From: Angiostrongylus vasorum
Lineage: Eukaryota > Nematoda > Chromadorea > Rhabditida > Metastrongylidae
DNA: 64,000 nt
Assembly: GCA_018806985.1 (NCBI GenBank)
Contig: JADANN010000302.1
Coordinates: 2,364,001-2,428,000 of the forward strand
Direction of reading: 5' to 3'
Shown: positions 32,580 through 43,265 of the stretch, piece after piece
Layout: each line of letters opens with the position of its first letter
Numbering within the stretch: the stretch's first letter is position 1
Program-made: the position numbers and the translations under genes
Notes under the pieces: model-generated
Database searches by the model: none
The model's input: the letters and a program-made list of their open reading frames with translations, nothing else
What the model was told of the DNA's origin: nothing

Positions 32580-35500
32580 TTGTATTGTATTGTTTTTTCT
32601 ATAAACAACATAGTTCGGTTTTAAATCGATAATTACCTTAGGGCCGGAATCGAGCAACGAACAGTCGCTTTCCTGCTAAACAGTAAATAATATAGCAATG
32701 TTTTTGCACGTTGTTTTTATATAGTTTATTATAAATTCACAGATAACGCAGTTTTTAATCTATTTAATGGCGCTATTATTCATCATATTCACAACGGGGA
32801 CCGACATAAGTTAACCCACCGTCATTTTTATGATTCGACAAAATTACGCCTCCCAATAACATAAAACTAGGTCAATTTCGATCTAAACTTCAAGAGACCT
32901 GACAATGATATATACAACAAGATCAGATATTTCTTCTGCAAAATCGCGTGTAATCGCGTGCCCGTTCTGCCGTTGACTGAAGAATCGATCAATACGCACA
33001 ACAAACATGTGGATCGATTGATGGTCGCTTTGCTCTCCGTGGAGTGAATGTGGTTTACCGATTTTTTCTGGTTTACAGTGGCTTAATATAAACTTTTTTC
33101 TTGTTCTTCCCCTTTCTCTCTCTCTCTCTCTCTCTCGCTCTCCTCATTTCTTATTTCTTCTCTATTTAAAAAATGTTGACTACTCAATAGCTCGAATGCA
33201 ATGATAAACGAATGGAACTACTACTTTAATCCTATCGCGTTAGCTCCAGTCGACTAGTTGGCGGTAATGTACGCCTGTCAATTTCTGTGCATTGCTATCT
33301 TTATATGGGATATTTGGAAATAACAGATAGCTATAACCTTCATATAATAATATTTATTCAGTAGTGAGAGTTTTATAAAAGACACCATTCGTGGAGTTAA
33401 TAAAAGGCACTGATGTTTTGTGTTAGTTCTAGGAATGAATTCAATGAAAACTATAGGATAGAATCAGACAATAAGCACATTCACAGACAACAATTCACAT
33501 AAAATTTTATTCTTACGATGATTACGGTATGGGAAATATTCGTTGATGGAATGTTAAGGGCGTTCGCGGCTCGAAAACTGTAAGAGTTAACTATACTTTG
33601 TTTGGTGCAAACTTGTTATTACATTACTGTAAAGTTTAGCGGAGAACATAGCGATGTGTTCTACGAGTGCGGTATGAGGAATCCTCACAAAATCACTCGT
33701 ACATTTCCGATTTTTTGACTAGAAGACAGTCATCAAAATGGGAAAAAAGTGACATTTTCGCTATTAAATGTAGAATTAAAATAGTACACCGTTACAGTAA
33801 TCGTATGAAACGCTCATTGTTGAAGAGTGTGCGTCGATGAACGAAAACTTCATAATCATTGAATGTTTTACCTCTCGCAAACATGACTCCATTATTGCCG
33901 CTGAGATGGAGTTTATAACTTGACTGTGTTATTCAGAAAATTTCCCCTAGCATTTTCTTTAGACGGTCATTTCGAAGTCCTTTGTATTTTGATTTTATAT
34001 ATTGATAATTTTGAACAGTAGAGAGTTGAATGATAGTCTTATGGAGGCACAAAATCAGTTAATGAATGTCTTGGAAAGTGATTCATACAAATAAGGGGAT
34101 CTTAGCATCTCAACCCTACTCTTCTAAAAAAGGAGTCAGCGTTCCGTCTGTTTAGTAGGCATGCTAGAACATAGGCATACTAAAGCAGAAGGCATTGCTG
34201 TACGAGACAAAGCAACTGCGTGACCTTTTCTGGTCAATATGCTTAAAAATAAGCCTCCGATTCTTCACATCTCATGCTTATGTTGCTGTGATTCTTTTAC
34301 ATCGTATGGAGTGTAGGGAGTGTACAGTAGCCGTGAATCCCAAATCACTGTTAGTAAAGTTTATATTATAGAAAAAGTGATGTTACAGATATAGCCGTCT
34401 ATCCATAAGATGCCTCTTGGTTGACATCTTGATAATGTAAAATGTTGTTCTTAAGTATTAAACTGCGATCGACAGCAAGAGGTTCGTCTCCCTGTGTGGT
34501 TATCTAATCTAAAAAGTATCCAATATTTAGGTAAATATAACTAAAAGAGACGTAGCCGCACTATGGCAAACGCCTCTACGGACTATGAGGATTATAGGGT
34601 GCTTAGTGTGACTATTTGAGAAGGTCCTGGAACGATTTACTTTTGACTGTAGTGAAATGTCTTTTGCCTAGCTATTGCTATTCACCCAGTTAAATGGAAA
34701 TTCTGTTAGGTTTTACAACATTTTTCGTAATGAACAGCTCGTCAATTAAAAGTCACGTAAGATTACATTACATCAGTTGCAGCGTATTCGACTAAACATG
34801 CAACTTCGTCGTAATGTTGTTTCTATTTGAGATCTTTGATCGTCTAAAGGTCTTCTATTGTTGATCAGTTTTGTATCAGATAGTTGGCTGCTAGAAATGT
34901 TAAACAGCAAAACAAGATTCTGCAGATAACCAGTTCATTACTAGTGGAGAGCTGTTATACGTAAATAATTTTCCATTGGACTAAATCTATTGTTAGCGAA
35001 CTTTCACCATACAAATACCAAAATCAATATCTATTATAAGCAGGGAGTAAATACTTTGTCCAGTTATGAAATGATCAAAGAAGAAGAACTGCAGCGTCAG
35101 CCAGTGTGAGAGCTGATATTTAGGAGAGAAAATGATGCTCTAGCACATAAGTGTTGTACGCATGGATATCAATGCATTCACTTTTTGATCGTTCATTTTA
35201 CCACAAAACGTTGGTTTGCAATAATATTAATATTGTACTGATGGTTTATCCATAAAAGATGTCGTTACAGACGTGGTCTATGAAGAGAACGCTTTTTTGC
35301 GAACCGATCTTTCGGTTCATATCGGCGAAGAATTACGCGTGTTCGCGCGTATGTTAAGAACATTCATAACTGTGCAAGGAAATATCAATCATAAAGAAGA
35401 TCCAACTGATATTGATTTCTGCTACTGTTTTAAACTGACTCTCATTTAGCCTCGGTATGAATGATCAATGTACCTTATTTCAATGATAAGCTCATACGTG
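32580..35500. other. No recognised gene; TC tract only
   Basis: Almost 3 kb without supported exons. A (TC)n tract lies at 33113-33143. A short exon-like segment near 33635-33665 before GTATGA was not convincing. Confidence 0.4.
33113..33143. repeat. (TC)n microsatellite
   Basis: About 13 TC units and one GC interruption. Confidence 0.9.
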
Positions 35501-35514
35501 GTTATTACCAATCA

Positions 35515-35650
35515 TTTATTCGGCTAGCGTTTCGATGTCTTCTTCTTCCTCAGAGCCGACAATCCAAGTCGATGGTCCTCAAAGATGTGAGGAAGGCGAA
35601 GGCATCGAAACATTAGCTGAATAAATGCTTGTTAACAACCTAGCGTCAGC
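35515..35650. repeat. Inverted repeat built from two decayed hammerhead-like motifs
   Basis: The left arm TTATTCGGCTAGCGTTTCGA and the right arm read backwards (TTATTCAGCTAATGTTTCGA) are near-identical. Each arm carries a CTGAGGA/TGAGGA block, a GAA-rich spacer and CGAAAC. The cleavage triplet is lost in both, so this is a relic. Confidence 0.55.
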
Positions 35651-35725
35651 TTGTCGATGAAATAAGGTACATTAACCTAGGTTAGTTTTCAACTTTAGTC
35701 CCAATTTAAGGATTGTGACGCGGCT

Positions 35726-36110
35726 ACCCTTCCAACGGTTTACCGCCTCATCGTGGCTGGGAGGTGTACCTGGGTGTCGGACTGCGAAGTACAGCAGAGG
35801 ATCCATCCCCTGGGAAGGTCTCCCAAGCTGAGAAGGAGTCCGGCGTTTCAATCAGGAAACTTAGCTAAGAGTAAACCAATTCCAGGATGTACCACCGTCT
35901 TTGTATCAAAGTCGCATGGTAGCAAATCTCCCTCTGATTCACAAGGGCTGAGACTGCCTGTGGTGCTGAAGACCTGGGGCAGCTTTTGGCCAGGCTGACC
36001 TCGGGATTCCAGGGAACCACAATGGCTTAACCAGCAAATCTCCGAAAAATGGAGATTATGCTGCGGCCCGCACAACCAGTGAGGACGGACCATTCAAGTG
36101 TCAAGTGTCA
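35726..36110 (+). repeat. Family A retroposon, full length
   Basis: It starts CCAACGGTTTACCGCCTCAT and ends GGACCATTCAAGTGTCAAG. It carries an 81-codon open frame (35753-35998) that aligns end to end with the frame in the 14882 copy, with no indel. Confidence 0.8.
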
Positions 36111-36700
36111 AGCGTGACGTGGCTATAGGGTTTGGGAACAACGACAAATATACAACGACGTCATGTTTAATTGAAGAAGATGAAGAGACTTATAGCGAAA
36201 AGTCGACTGATTTTTTAGTCGGAAGTTTTTTTGAAGGAAGAAAGGTGTCCTTTATAATCGCACAAGATGAAAAAAATGAAGGAAAAGGAATCTTATTCAA
36301 CTGGTTTTTATCGTGTATGCACTTTACGTACGATTCAAAGTTTATTTCATAGGACAAGAAAAAAAGAAATTTAAGCAAAACGTAAGGGATTACGTGGTTA
36401 TATAACTTGGGGAAGAATCATAACGCACCCATGTCCGTCGCTGATCACAGCGTTTCGCAAGGACTCACTACCTAGTACTTATTATCTACTCATAACTATC
36501 TTACTTTGCCTTACCTACTACTTTCGCCACACTCCTACCTTATCACGAACTCCTTACGTACTGCCCATATCTACCTATTACCTATTCATCCTTGAAAATT
36601 ATCTGCTATAAGCTATTCTATCCAAATTTTTCCTTTATTCATTATTTTTCAAAGAACATTTTTCCAAGTTTATATATATATGTAAACGCATGTATGTGCA
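36111..36700. other. Strand-asymmetric low-complexity region
   Basis: 36470-36630 is rich in TAC, CTA and TCC on the plus strand, almost purine-free in runs. No gene is supported; the open frame at 36098-36352 starts in the family A tail. Confidence 0.4.
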
Positions 36701-36750
36701 TGTATTTATATGCAAAATGATATGACTTTTTTGTCTGTCTGCTTTCGTCC

Positions 36751-37141
36751 TTCGCAACGGTTTGCCGCCTCATCATGGCTGGCAGGTGTTCTTGGGTGTC
36801 GGGCTGTGATGTGCAGCAGGGGGACTCGTCACCCCGGCAGGGTCTCCCAAGCTGAGAAGGAGTCCGGTGCTTCGATCAGGAAGCCCAGCTAGGAGTAAAT
36901 CAGTACCAGGGTCTACCATCGTCCTGGTATGAAACTAGTTGCATGGTAGCAAATCTCCCTTCTGGTCAACAAGGGCTGCGTCTGCCTGTGGTGGTGAGGA
37001 CCAAGGGCAGACTTTGGCCAGGCTGCCCTTGGGACTCCAGAGAACCACAACGATTAGGCCAGGCAGCAAAGCTCCGAAAAAAACATAAATTATGCTGGGA
37101 CTCGCACAACCAGTGAAGACGGGCCATCCAAGTATTGAAGT
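36751..37141 (+). repeat. Family A retroposon, full length, frame broken
   Basis: It starts GCAACGGTTTGCCGCCTCAT and ends GGGCCATCCAAGTATTGAAG. The 81-codon frame seen in two other copies is broken here by small insertions near 36822-36835. Confidence 0.8.
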
Positions 37142-37352
37142 ATCCATTTTGCGTCATTCGCTTTCTTCTTTGAAATGCTATTGAGAACGACGAATATTGT
37201 TGGACGAAACTTTTAAGGTTATTATTGTATGAAACAACAATATTTTTACCATAGTTTACGGCAGCATTTATGTCTGCGAAGGCCGATTCGGGAATTTGAA
37301 GAGCAGTGGTTATAGGTGTCACGAAATTCATAAGTAAGGCGTTAGTTCGACC

Positions 37353-37567
37353 ATGAGCCCCATAGGAACCAAGCCCACCATAGTTTTAGAGTCGGCAGTT
37401 TTCTAAGAATCCAGTCTGGATGGAAGGATAGAAAACGCTGACTTGACACATCGGTAGGCCACAACAAGCCTTCTTTACAGGCTAAATATGCAAGTATTCT
37501 TCTCAGCGATACTACGAATGGAATCGAATGCATAGTGCATCACTAAGGGATTGATCAACGCTGAACA
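37353..37567 (+). repeat. SINE-B, diverged
   Basis: The body (GACACATCGGTAGGCCACAA) and tail (AGGGATTGATCAACGCTGAA) are clear; the tRNA-like head is missing or unrecognisable. Confidence 0.6.
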
Positions 37568-37958
37568 CCACGTTTTTTTCGTGATATCTGATAATAGTTC
37601 ATGTTATGGTGAAATATGCATGTCGTTATGAAGTGTTCCGTGAAACATTAACATTTGTTGATGACATTAACCAATCTCAGAACGAAAGTACTACAGTAAA
37701 CGGCCGAACACTCATATCAGCTGATCGAGCCGATTTTCTGGTTGCAAAGTTTAACAAAAAGGTCACGTAGCGAGGTGCCTACATAGTGTTGCCGTTTATT
37801 TTTTCTAATGAGAGTTTTGTTATTCTGAAATAAATCAAGTAGCGGTTGAAATCGTTACGAAGGAAAGACTCGAAGAATGAAATGTTGTGAAGAAGATTAA
37901 TGTGCAACTATAAAGAAATCTATAAGGTTTTCGAACTTACGACACTTTTTTCTTTCTT
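37568..37958. other. No recognised feature
   Basis: AT-rich spacer between two SINE-B copies in the same orientation. Confidence 0.4.
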
Positions 37959-38230
37959 GCGCGCGTGTAGCGCAATGATCAGAGGCGTCGCAAATGGAAT
38001 TGGTCCTGGCGCCAAAGCTTACCAAGCTTCTCACTCTTCCGGGATAGGCAAATTGATACCAGACTTGTCTGGAAAGATAGCGGCACCGGCTCGATACCTC
38101 GGTAGGCCACCGCGAGTCATTGTAAAGCCCAGATATGCATTCAGTCACCTCCAACGATGCTTAATGAAGTGGCGCATCCCTCAGGGATTGATCAACGCCG
38201 AGAGCTTTATTCTTTCATCTTTAATACTTT
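37959..38230 (+). repeat. SINE-B (tRNA-derived), full length
   Basis: Head GCGCGTGTAGCGCAATGATC, body GGCAAATTGATACCAGACTT, tail GATCAACGCCGAGAGCTTTA. Confidence 0.8.
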
Positions 38231-38817
38231 AGTCTTTAGTCGGTCGATAATCATACAATAGTTGGCATTGTCGAAGTGTACTGAGAGCATGGAATTCAAT
38301 AGGCCTTCACATTCTGCCGAACCTCGAGCGGTTTCTTGAATGTTAATGGCTTCAGAAACAGACGTGACTATCTGATTTTTTGGGGGAATTTTCGAGTACT
38401 GAACAAAATTTTCAAATGAGTAGGAAGATTCATTTGGTTTTTTATTGTCGTAGACATAGTGAATTCTGTTAAACATCGTTTCACTACAACGTCACGTTTT
38501 TTCTTCTCTACATAAAATCTCAAATCTACGTGATTAATAGAGAATTGTTAGCGGTGCTTTCTTTTTTTTTCCCAATTCCCGTTTTTTTATTTTTTTTCCT
38601 TCTTTTTTTTTCTTCTTTTTTTTCCTTCACTAACGCTGTCAGTGATTTTCATTAAAGTGTCAAACGGAGATGTGATATAATCGTATGACAAATGAAATGA
38701 ACATCGATGAAATACTAAATGACATATTGGTGATTTTCTTCGTTGATAGTTTTCTACTGTATTGTATTCGAATCGATTATCTTTCGAAATATCGTCCGAA
38801 TCATCCAATAAAGTCAT
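38207..38817 (-). pseudogene. Two unidentified minus-strand open frames
   Basis: 38587-38817 (MTLLDDSDDISKDNRFEYN..., ending in a Lys-rich run from an A/G tract) and 38207-38476 (SSYSFENFVQYSKIPPKNQ...) have protein-like composition and are separated by a 110-base A-rich gap. No good acceptor precedes the second and no family was recognised. They could be a decayed gene, a repeat or chance. Confidence 0.25.
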
Positions 38818-39385
38818 AAGGCCACTTAAGAGTCTTATCGTGCGCCATCAGCAAACAACACCATAAAAATGCACAATGGCTCGTTAAAGAAATGATTAGA
38901 GGACTGAAAAAGACCCTTCTTATTCTATTGTTTTCTCCTGTATCTGTTTCTCTGGATCGTTTAATGTGCACGACATTGTTCTGCAGAATTTAGCCTAATC
39001 AGCAACCCTCCACCATGCCGACGTGCGTTGAGCACAATTCTATTCTTTAAACGAACATATCTCAATTCGTATGGAGCCTTATCAGTTGGAATGATACCCA
39101 TGACAATTGACAGATCTTTAACTACAATGTGCTAGTTCTGTTGTTATGTGAAGATTAAAATGTGATTTTCTGAAGCCTACGAGACGTTTTTTTCCTGCTT
39201 TTCTTCCGTAAGAGTCGCATTTTGTTAGCGAAAGAAATAACGAATAGGTGGGATTTTGTCCAGCAGAACACCATCATGCTGTCCCAGAATTTACTGTTCT
39301 GCTACCCTTGCGTTAGAAACTTTGAAAGTATGTTTAAGCGTAAACAACTTTAGCATTGATAGAATAATTTATGAAAAATATACAT
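38818..39385. other. No recognised feature
   Basis: AT-rich, no exon or repeat identified. Confidence 0.4.
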
Positions 39386-39388
39386 AGC

Positions 39389-39650
39389 TTCAACGAAGCT
39401 GAGATATTTGCAAAACTCTGGACTGCAGGTGCCGCATGACAGAACTAGTTGAGAGACAGGCGAAACGAAGGACCCGCATGGTGTGGTGGTGAACTCGTTA
39501 CTACCCGGAAAGGACAATAGCGCGTTCGTTCCCCACCATAGGCACCTGCGGTGCAGAGTTTTGCAAATATCTGAGCTTCGTTGAAGTTATATTTCGCAAT
39601 ATACCCTGCCATCAAAAAAGAGTAGGCAGTAAGTAAAAAGGTTAAAATTG
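39389..39650 (+). repeat. Family C element as a long foldback
   Basis: Arms 39389-39432 and 39542-39587 are near-perfect inverted copies (CTTCAACGAAGCT and AGCTTCGTTGAAG at the tips; GATATTTGCAAAACTCTG within). They enclose the tRNA-like core TGGTGTGGTGGTGAA and GCGTTCGTTCCCC. It ends near GCCATCAAAAAAGAGTAGGC. Confidence 0.7.
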
Positions 39651-39679
39651 TGATTATAAGTATAGCCTCAGCTTAACTG

Positions 39680-39960
39680 GGTTCAATGCCGATTTGTGCT
39701 CCCTCAGAGCAATCCCCTTGGACGGTGATTGCTGATGGCAAAAAGATCGATAGAACTAGCTGAGAGACAGGCGAAACGAAGGACCCGCATGGTGTGGTGG
39801 TGAACGCATTACTCCCCGGAAAGGACAATAGCGCGTTCGTTCCCCACCATAGGCACCTGCGTTGCAGAGTTTTGCAAATATCTCAGTTTCGTTGAAGTTA
39901 TATTTCGCTATATACCCTGCCATCAAAAAGAGTAGGCAATAAGTAGAAAGTTTAAAATTA
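39680..39960 (+). repeat. Family C tRNA-like repeat, second tandem copy
   Basis: It repeats the 39452-39640 sequence almost exactly about 306 bases downstream, and also has the 5' part (CCGATTTGTGCTCCCTCAGA) missing from the foldback copy. The near identity suggests a recent tandem duplication. Confidence 0.7.
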
Positions 39961-40335
39961 TGCATAGCATTATTACGCCTCTAGAACAAAGCTTGCTGTA
40001 CAAGAATACCAAGATCTAAAGTCCTTATACAAACGCAGTTTTTATGTGTTAATCGGTCCACGAATTCAAATCAGGTTGCTGGTCATTTTTGAAAAATGGC
40101 GCGTAAAACGGGGAAAAAAAATTAACTAGTTCATGAGAAGAGAGGGAAAAAACATCACCTGACTTGTTTCTGCCAACGCTAGCATTCTTTTAAATCAATT
40201 TCATTGTCACCACAAGGCCTGATTTCCACACTAAACTAAGCTGGTTTAGGTTTTAGAGTGAATTTCAATTCTTTTTATCTCAATTTAGCATCCGAATGAT
40301 CAAGCAACAATCCACTTTATCAGCTATCGTTATCC

Positions 40336-41019
40336 TTGGATGGTCTCCTATCGGTCGACTGCTTTAGCTTATGGTTGAAATCTTTAAGAACTTTAACAAA
40401 CATCTTTATCGTACTAGATAGCATATACATGGGTTCCTATTGTAATATTCTTTGTGACGAAACGCTATTTGTTACAATTCGTCCGAAACCCACCGCCGGT
40501 TATTATTCTTTGAAATCACCAAATATCTATAAAAAGAAGATGCTGTTATGAATACTTTCTTGGCCGCAAGCGCACTAAGCGACACATTAAGATTAGATTT
40601 AGATACAGCGATCGACGTGAGCGATAACAGAATGAATTGGAACGGTGTGTTTCCCAGTAATTTTAATGTAGCGGTCGAGCAACTATTTTTCAAGGTTACC
40701 GTACTCTTTTCATGGTTGAGTAAATCAAGTAGGCATCAGTGAAATTTATTAAACGTCAGAGTTACTCAACAAGCCTAGCCAAGTTGAAGTTATGCTACAA
40801 AACCCTGCACATTTACAATTTCTTAACAAAAAGACTACCATACCGACGGTCACATTGAGCTCTGCCAGCTATGATGCAACTTTGCTTTTAACTAATGGAA
40901 ATAATGAATTAGTCGTTAGCTTAGATTATCCAGATGTGATGAATTCTGTCTATAAATACCAGTTCGACACTCAGAATCTTCCCATTGGAGTACTACATCA
41001 GAGCACTAAACGGTTGTGA
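40336..41019 (+). other. Unidentified coding-like block, three open frames
   Basis: Open frames at 40336-40551, 40548-40742 and 40792-41019 (the last open from 40753). The first two overlap as ATGA. Composition is protein-like, with pieces SALSDTLRLDLDTAIDVSDN and SASYDATLLLTNGNNELVVS, but no motif, splice site or promoter was recognised. They could be a frameshifted foreign or host gene, or chance. Confidence 0.25.
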
Positions 41020-42035
41020 AGGTAGTGACAAAGGAAGGAGCAAGGAATAAAGGAATTTGTATAGAAGCAATCACAAGTGGCTTTAAATCATTAGGTTAAT
41101 GTTCTGTTCGAAAAATTTATCGGGTAGTAGGACTGAGTATGGTTTTGGTCTAGGCGATATTGACATGACGGCCGATGTACGGAGGCGATGGGTCGGCATT
41201 GTTCGACCAGCTGTTGCTTCAAAAGCGGTCAACATGATTAACAACGGCTTCTATTAACGGTCACTCTATCCTACTAGTACTGTAAAAGTTGTAATATAGA
41301 GCACAAAAGAGACACATTGTCCGAAAATCTCTTGTTTTCATTCAATAACATAACAGATTTCCAGGAAATGACCACTGATAGAGTGCTGGTCGCATCTAAC
41401 ACACTAATCACTAAGTGAAATAAATGCGCTAGTCCGTGGAAAGAACGTCTGGATAAGATTCTAGGATAATGTCCTTTATAGAAATTAATAGAGAGTAGGG
41501 TTTATAAAGCGAATAGAAAAAATCATCTGGAAGATTTCGATTTTCATCCGTTTGTTTGATTTTTTTTTGTTAGAACTTTCATTGATCTTTTGAATGTTTA
41601 AGAACGTTTACAGATCCTTTATCGATTTCAAAGTTTCTCGACAACGTATTGACGTTAGTAAGGCATCGGTTGACAATACTATCATCACACGTCCATCTAG
41701 TTAATTCGGGTTGTTCCCCCTTGAAATCTCCATCAAACATACTCTACAATTTAGAAATTGTTCGTTGTTAAAAAAACACGTTTGAAACAATTCTGATGAT
41801 TAGAAATACAACGCATATCGAAACATCGCCAGTAAAGATAATGGATATGAAGATTCTTCAGATTCTTCAGATACACTGAAAGTTATTTCAACCGTTTCAG
41901 AGCTACTTTTCAGAACTAGTTTTTACATGGTTTTTGGTCACTCTCGTTTCATTCTAGCTAGAAGTGAATTTCTATCAGAAATTAAATAAGAAGTCATCAA
42001 AGTTTCATTGAAGTGGCACATTGCCATTTTGAAGA
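41020..42035. other. No recognised feature
   Basis: AT-rich, no exon or repeat identified. Confidence 0.4.
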
Positions 42036-42215
42036 GCGTTTAGCACTGTGGTTAGAGAGGTGGCCCCTAGTACACACCACTGGAATCGCTTACCAAGCTT
42101 TCCATCTCTATGAGTTCGACAAATTGGTATCAGACTTATCTGGGAGGATAAAAAGCAATGACTGGATACATTGGTAGTTCACCACAAGTCATTGTATAGG
42201 TAACTGAACTGAATA
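42036..42215 (+). repeat. SINE-B, diverged and 3' truncated
   Basis: Head TAGCACTGTGGTTAGAGAGG, box B-like CTGGAATCGC, body GACAAATTGGTATCAGACTT and CATTGTATAGGTAACTGAAC. The tail is missing. Confidence 0.6.
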
Positions 42216-42883
42216 CATGGTGTAACATTTGGGAGTTGACAAACACCAAAAGTTTCATCCCATTTTTTTGCCGGTTTAATAAGATTTCTCTCCAACAACC
42301 CTGAGAATCACACATCAGGTGTAACGCCAAGTCGTCACTGTAGGCAGTAGCGGGCCATAGTTAACCTCAAAGTTTCGGTTAAGTTCTTCATGATATGCAG
42401 AGATTGCGAGAACATTGGTCTGCTACTCTTTCCTTGACTTCCTAATGGAATCATCGAACTATTTCTCAAGTTGAATAACTTGGGCTTGAGAGTGGAGTGG
42501 TCACACTACTACACCCAGCAGCGCATTTCATCCATGAGGTGATAAGGTGGCAGCGTTTTATAGTTTGTACTAATTATAATTTGTAACGGAAAAACTTAAA
42601 TAGTCGTCGTCATCGAAATATCCAGTTCAAATCTGTTCTTTCTTTTCTGCCGCTACATAATAGAAAATGGCGAAGACGATGGTGAGCAATATGGAAAACT
42701 GGAAGATGGGAAAGTACAAATCAATGATGATGACCGGCTAGTCGGCCTTCGCTGTCAACTAAGCAGTACCGTTGCTCACTTTTATTGCCACGCTCTCCTC
42801 CCTTATCTTATCAGTAGAAAAGCATACGGATGCTTTCACTCTCGTATATACATATATATATTTAGTTGTAATTAATTATTACG

Positions 42884-42917
42884 GTAAAATAAATAAATAA
42901 ATAAATATATATATACA
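42884..42917. repeat. (AAAT)n / (TA)n transition tract
   Basis: Five AAAT units followed by a short TA run, leading into the tetranucleotide array. Confidence 0.85.
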
Positions 42918-43192
42918 TACGTTTACATACATACATACACACACATACATACATACATACATACATACATACATACATACATACATACATACATACATAC
43001 ATACATACATACATTCATACATACACACATACATACATACATACATACATACATACATACATACATACATACATACATACATACATACATACGTACATGC
43101 ATACATATACATACATACATACATACATACATACATACATACATACATACATGCATACTTACATACATGCATACATACATGGATACATACAA
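42918..43192. repeat. (CATA)n tetranucleotide array
   Basis: About 270 bases of CATA units with scattered variants (CACA, CGTA, CATG, CATT). On the minus strand it reads as a long open frame of Met-Tyr-Val-Cys repeats, which is an artefact of the repeat. Confidence 0.95.
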
Positions 43193-43196
43193 ATAA

Positions 43197-43215
43197 ATAT
43201 ATATATATATATATA

Positions 43216-43262
<47 letters not shown>
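43197..43262. repeat. (TA)n microsatellite
   Basis: Two TA blocks split by TGAA; self-complementary and expected to form a hairpin. Confidence 0.95.
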
Positions 43263-43265
<3 letters not shown>

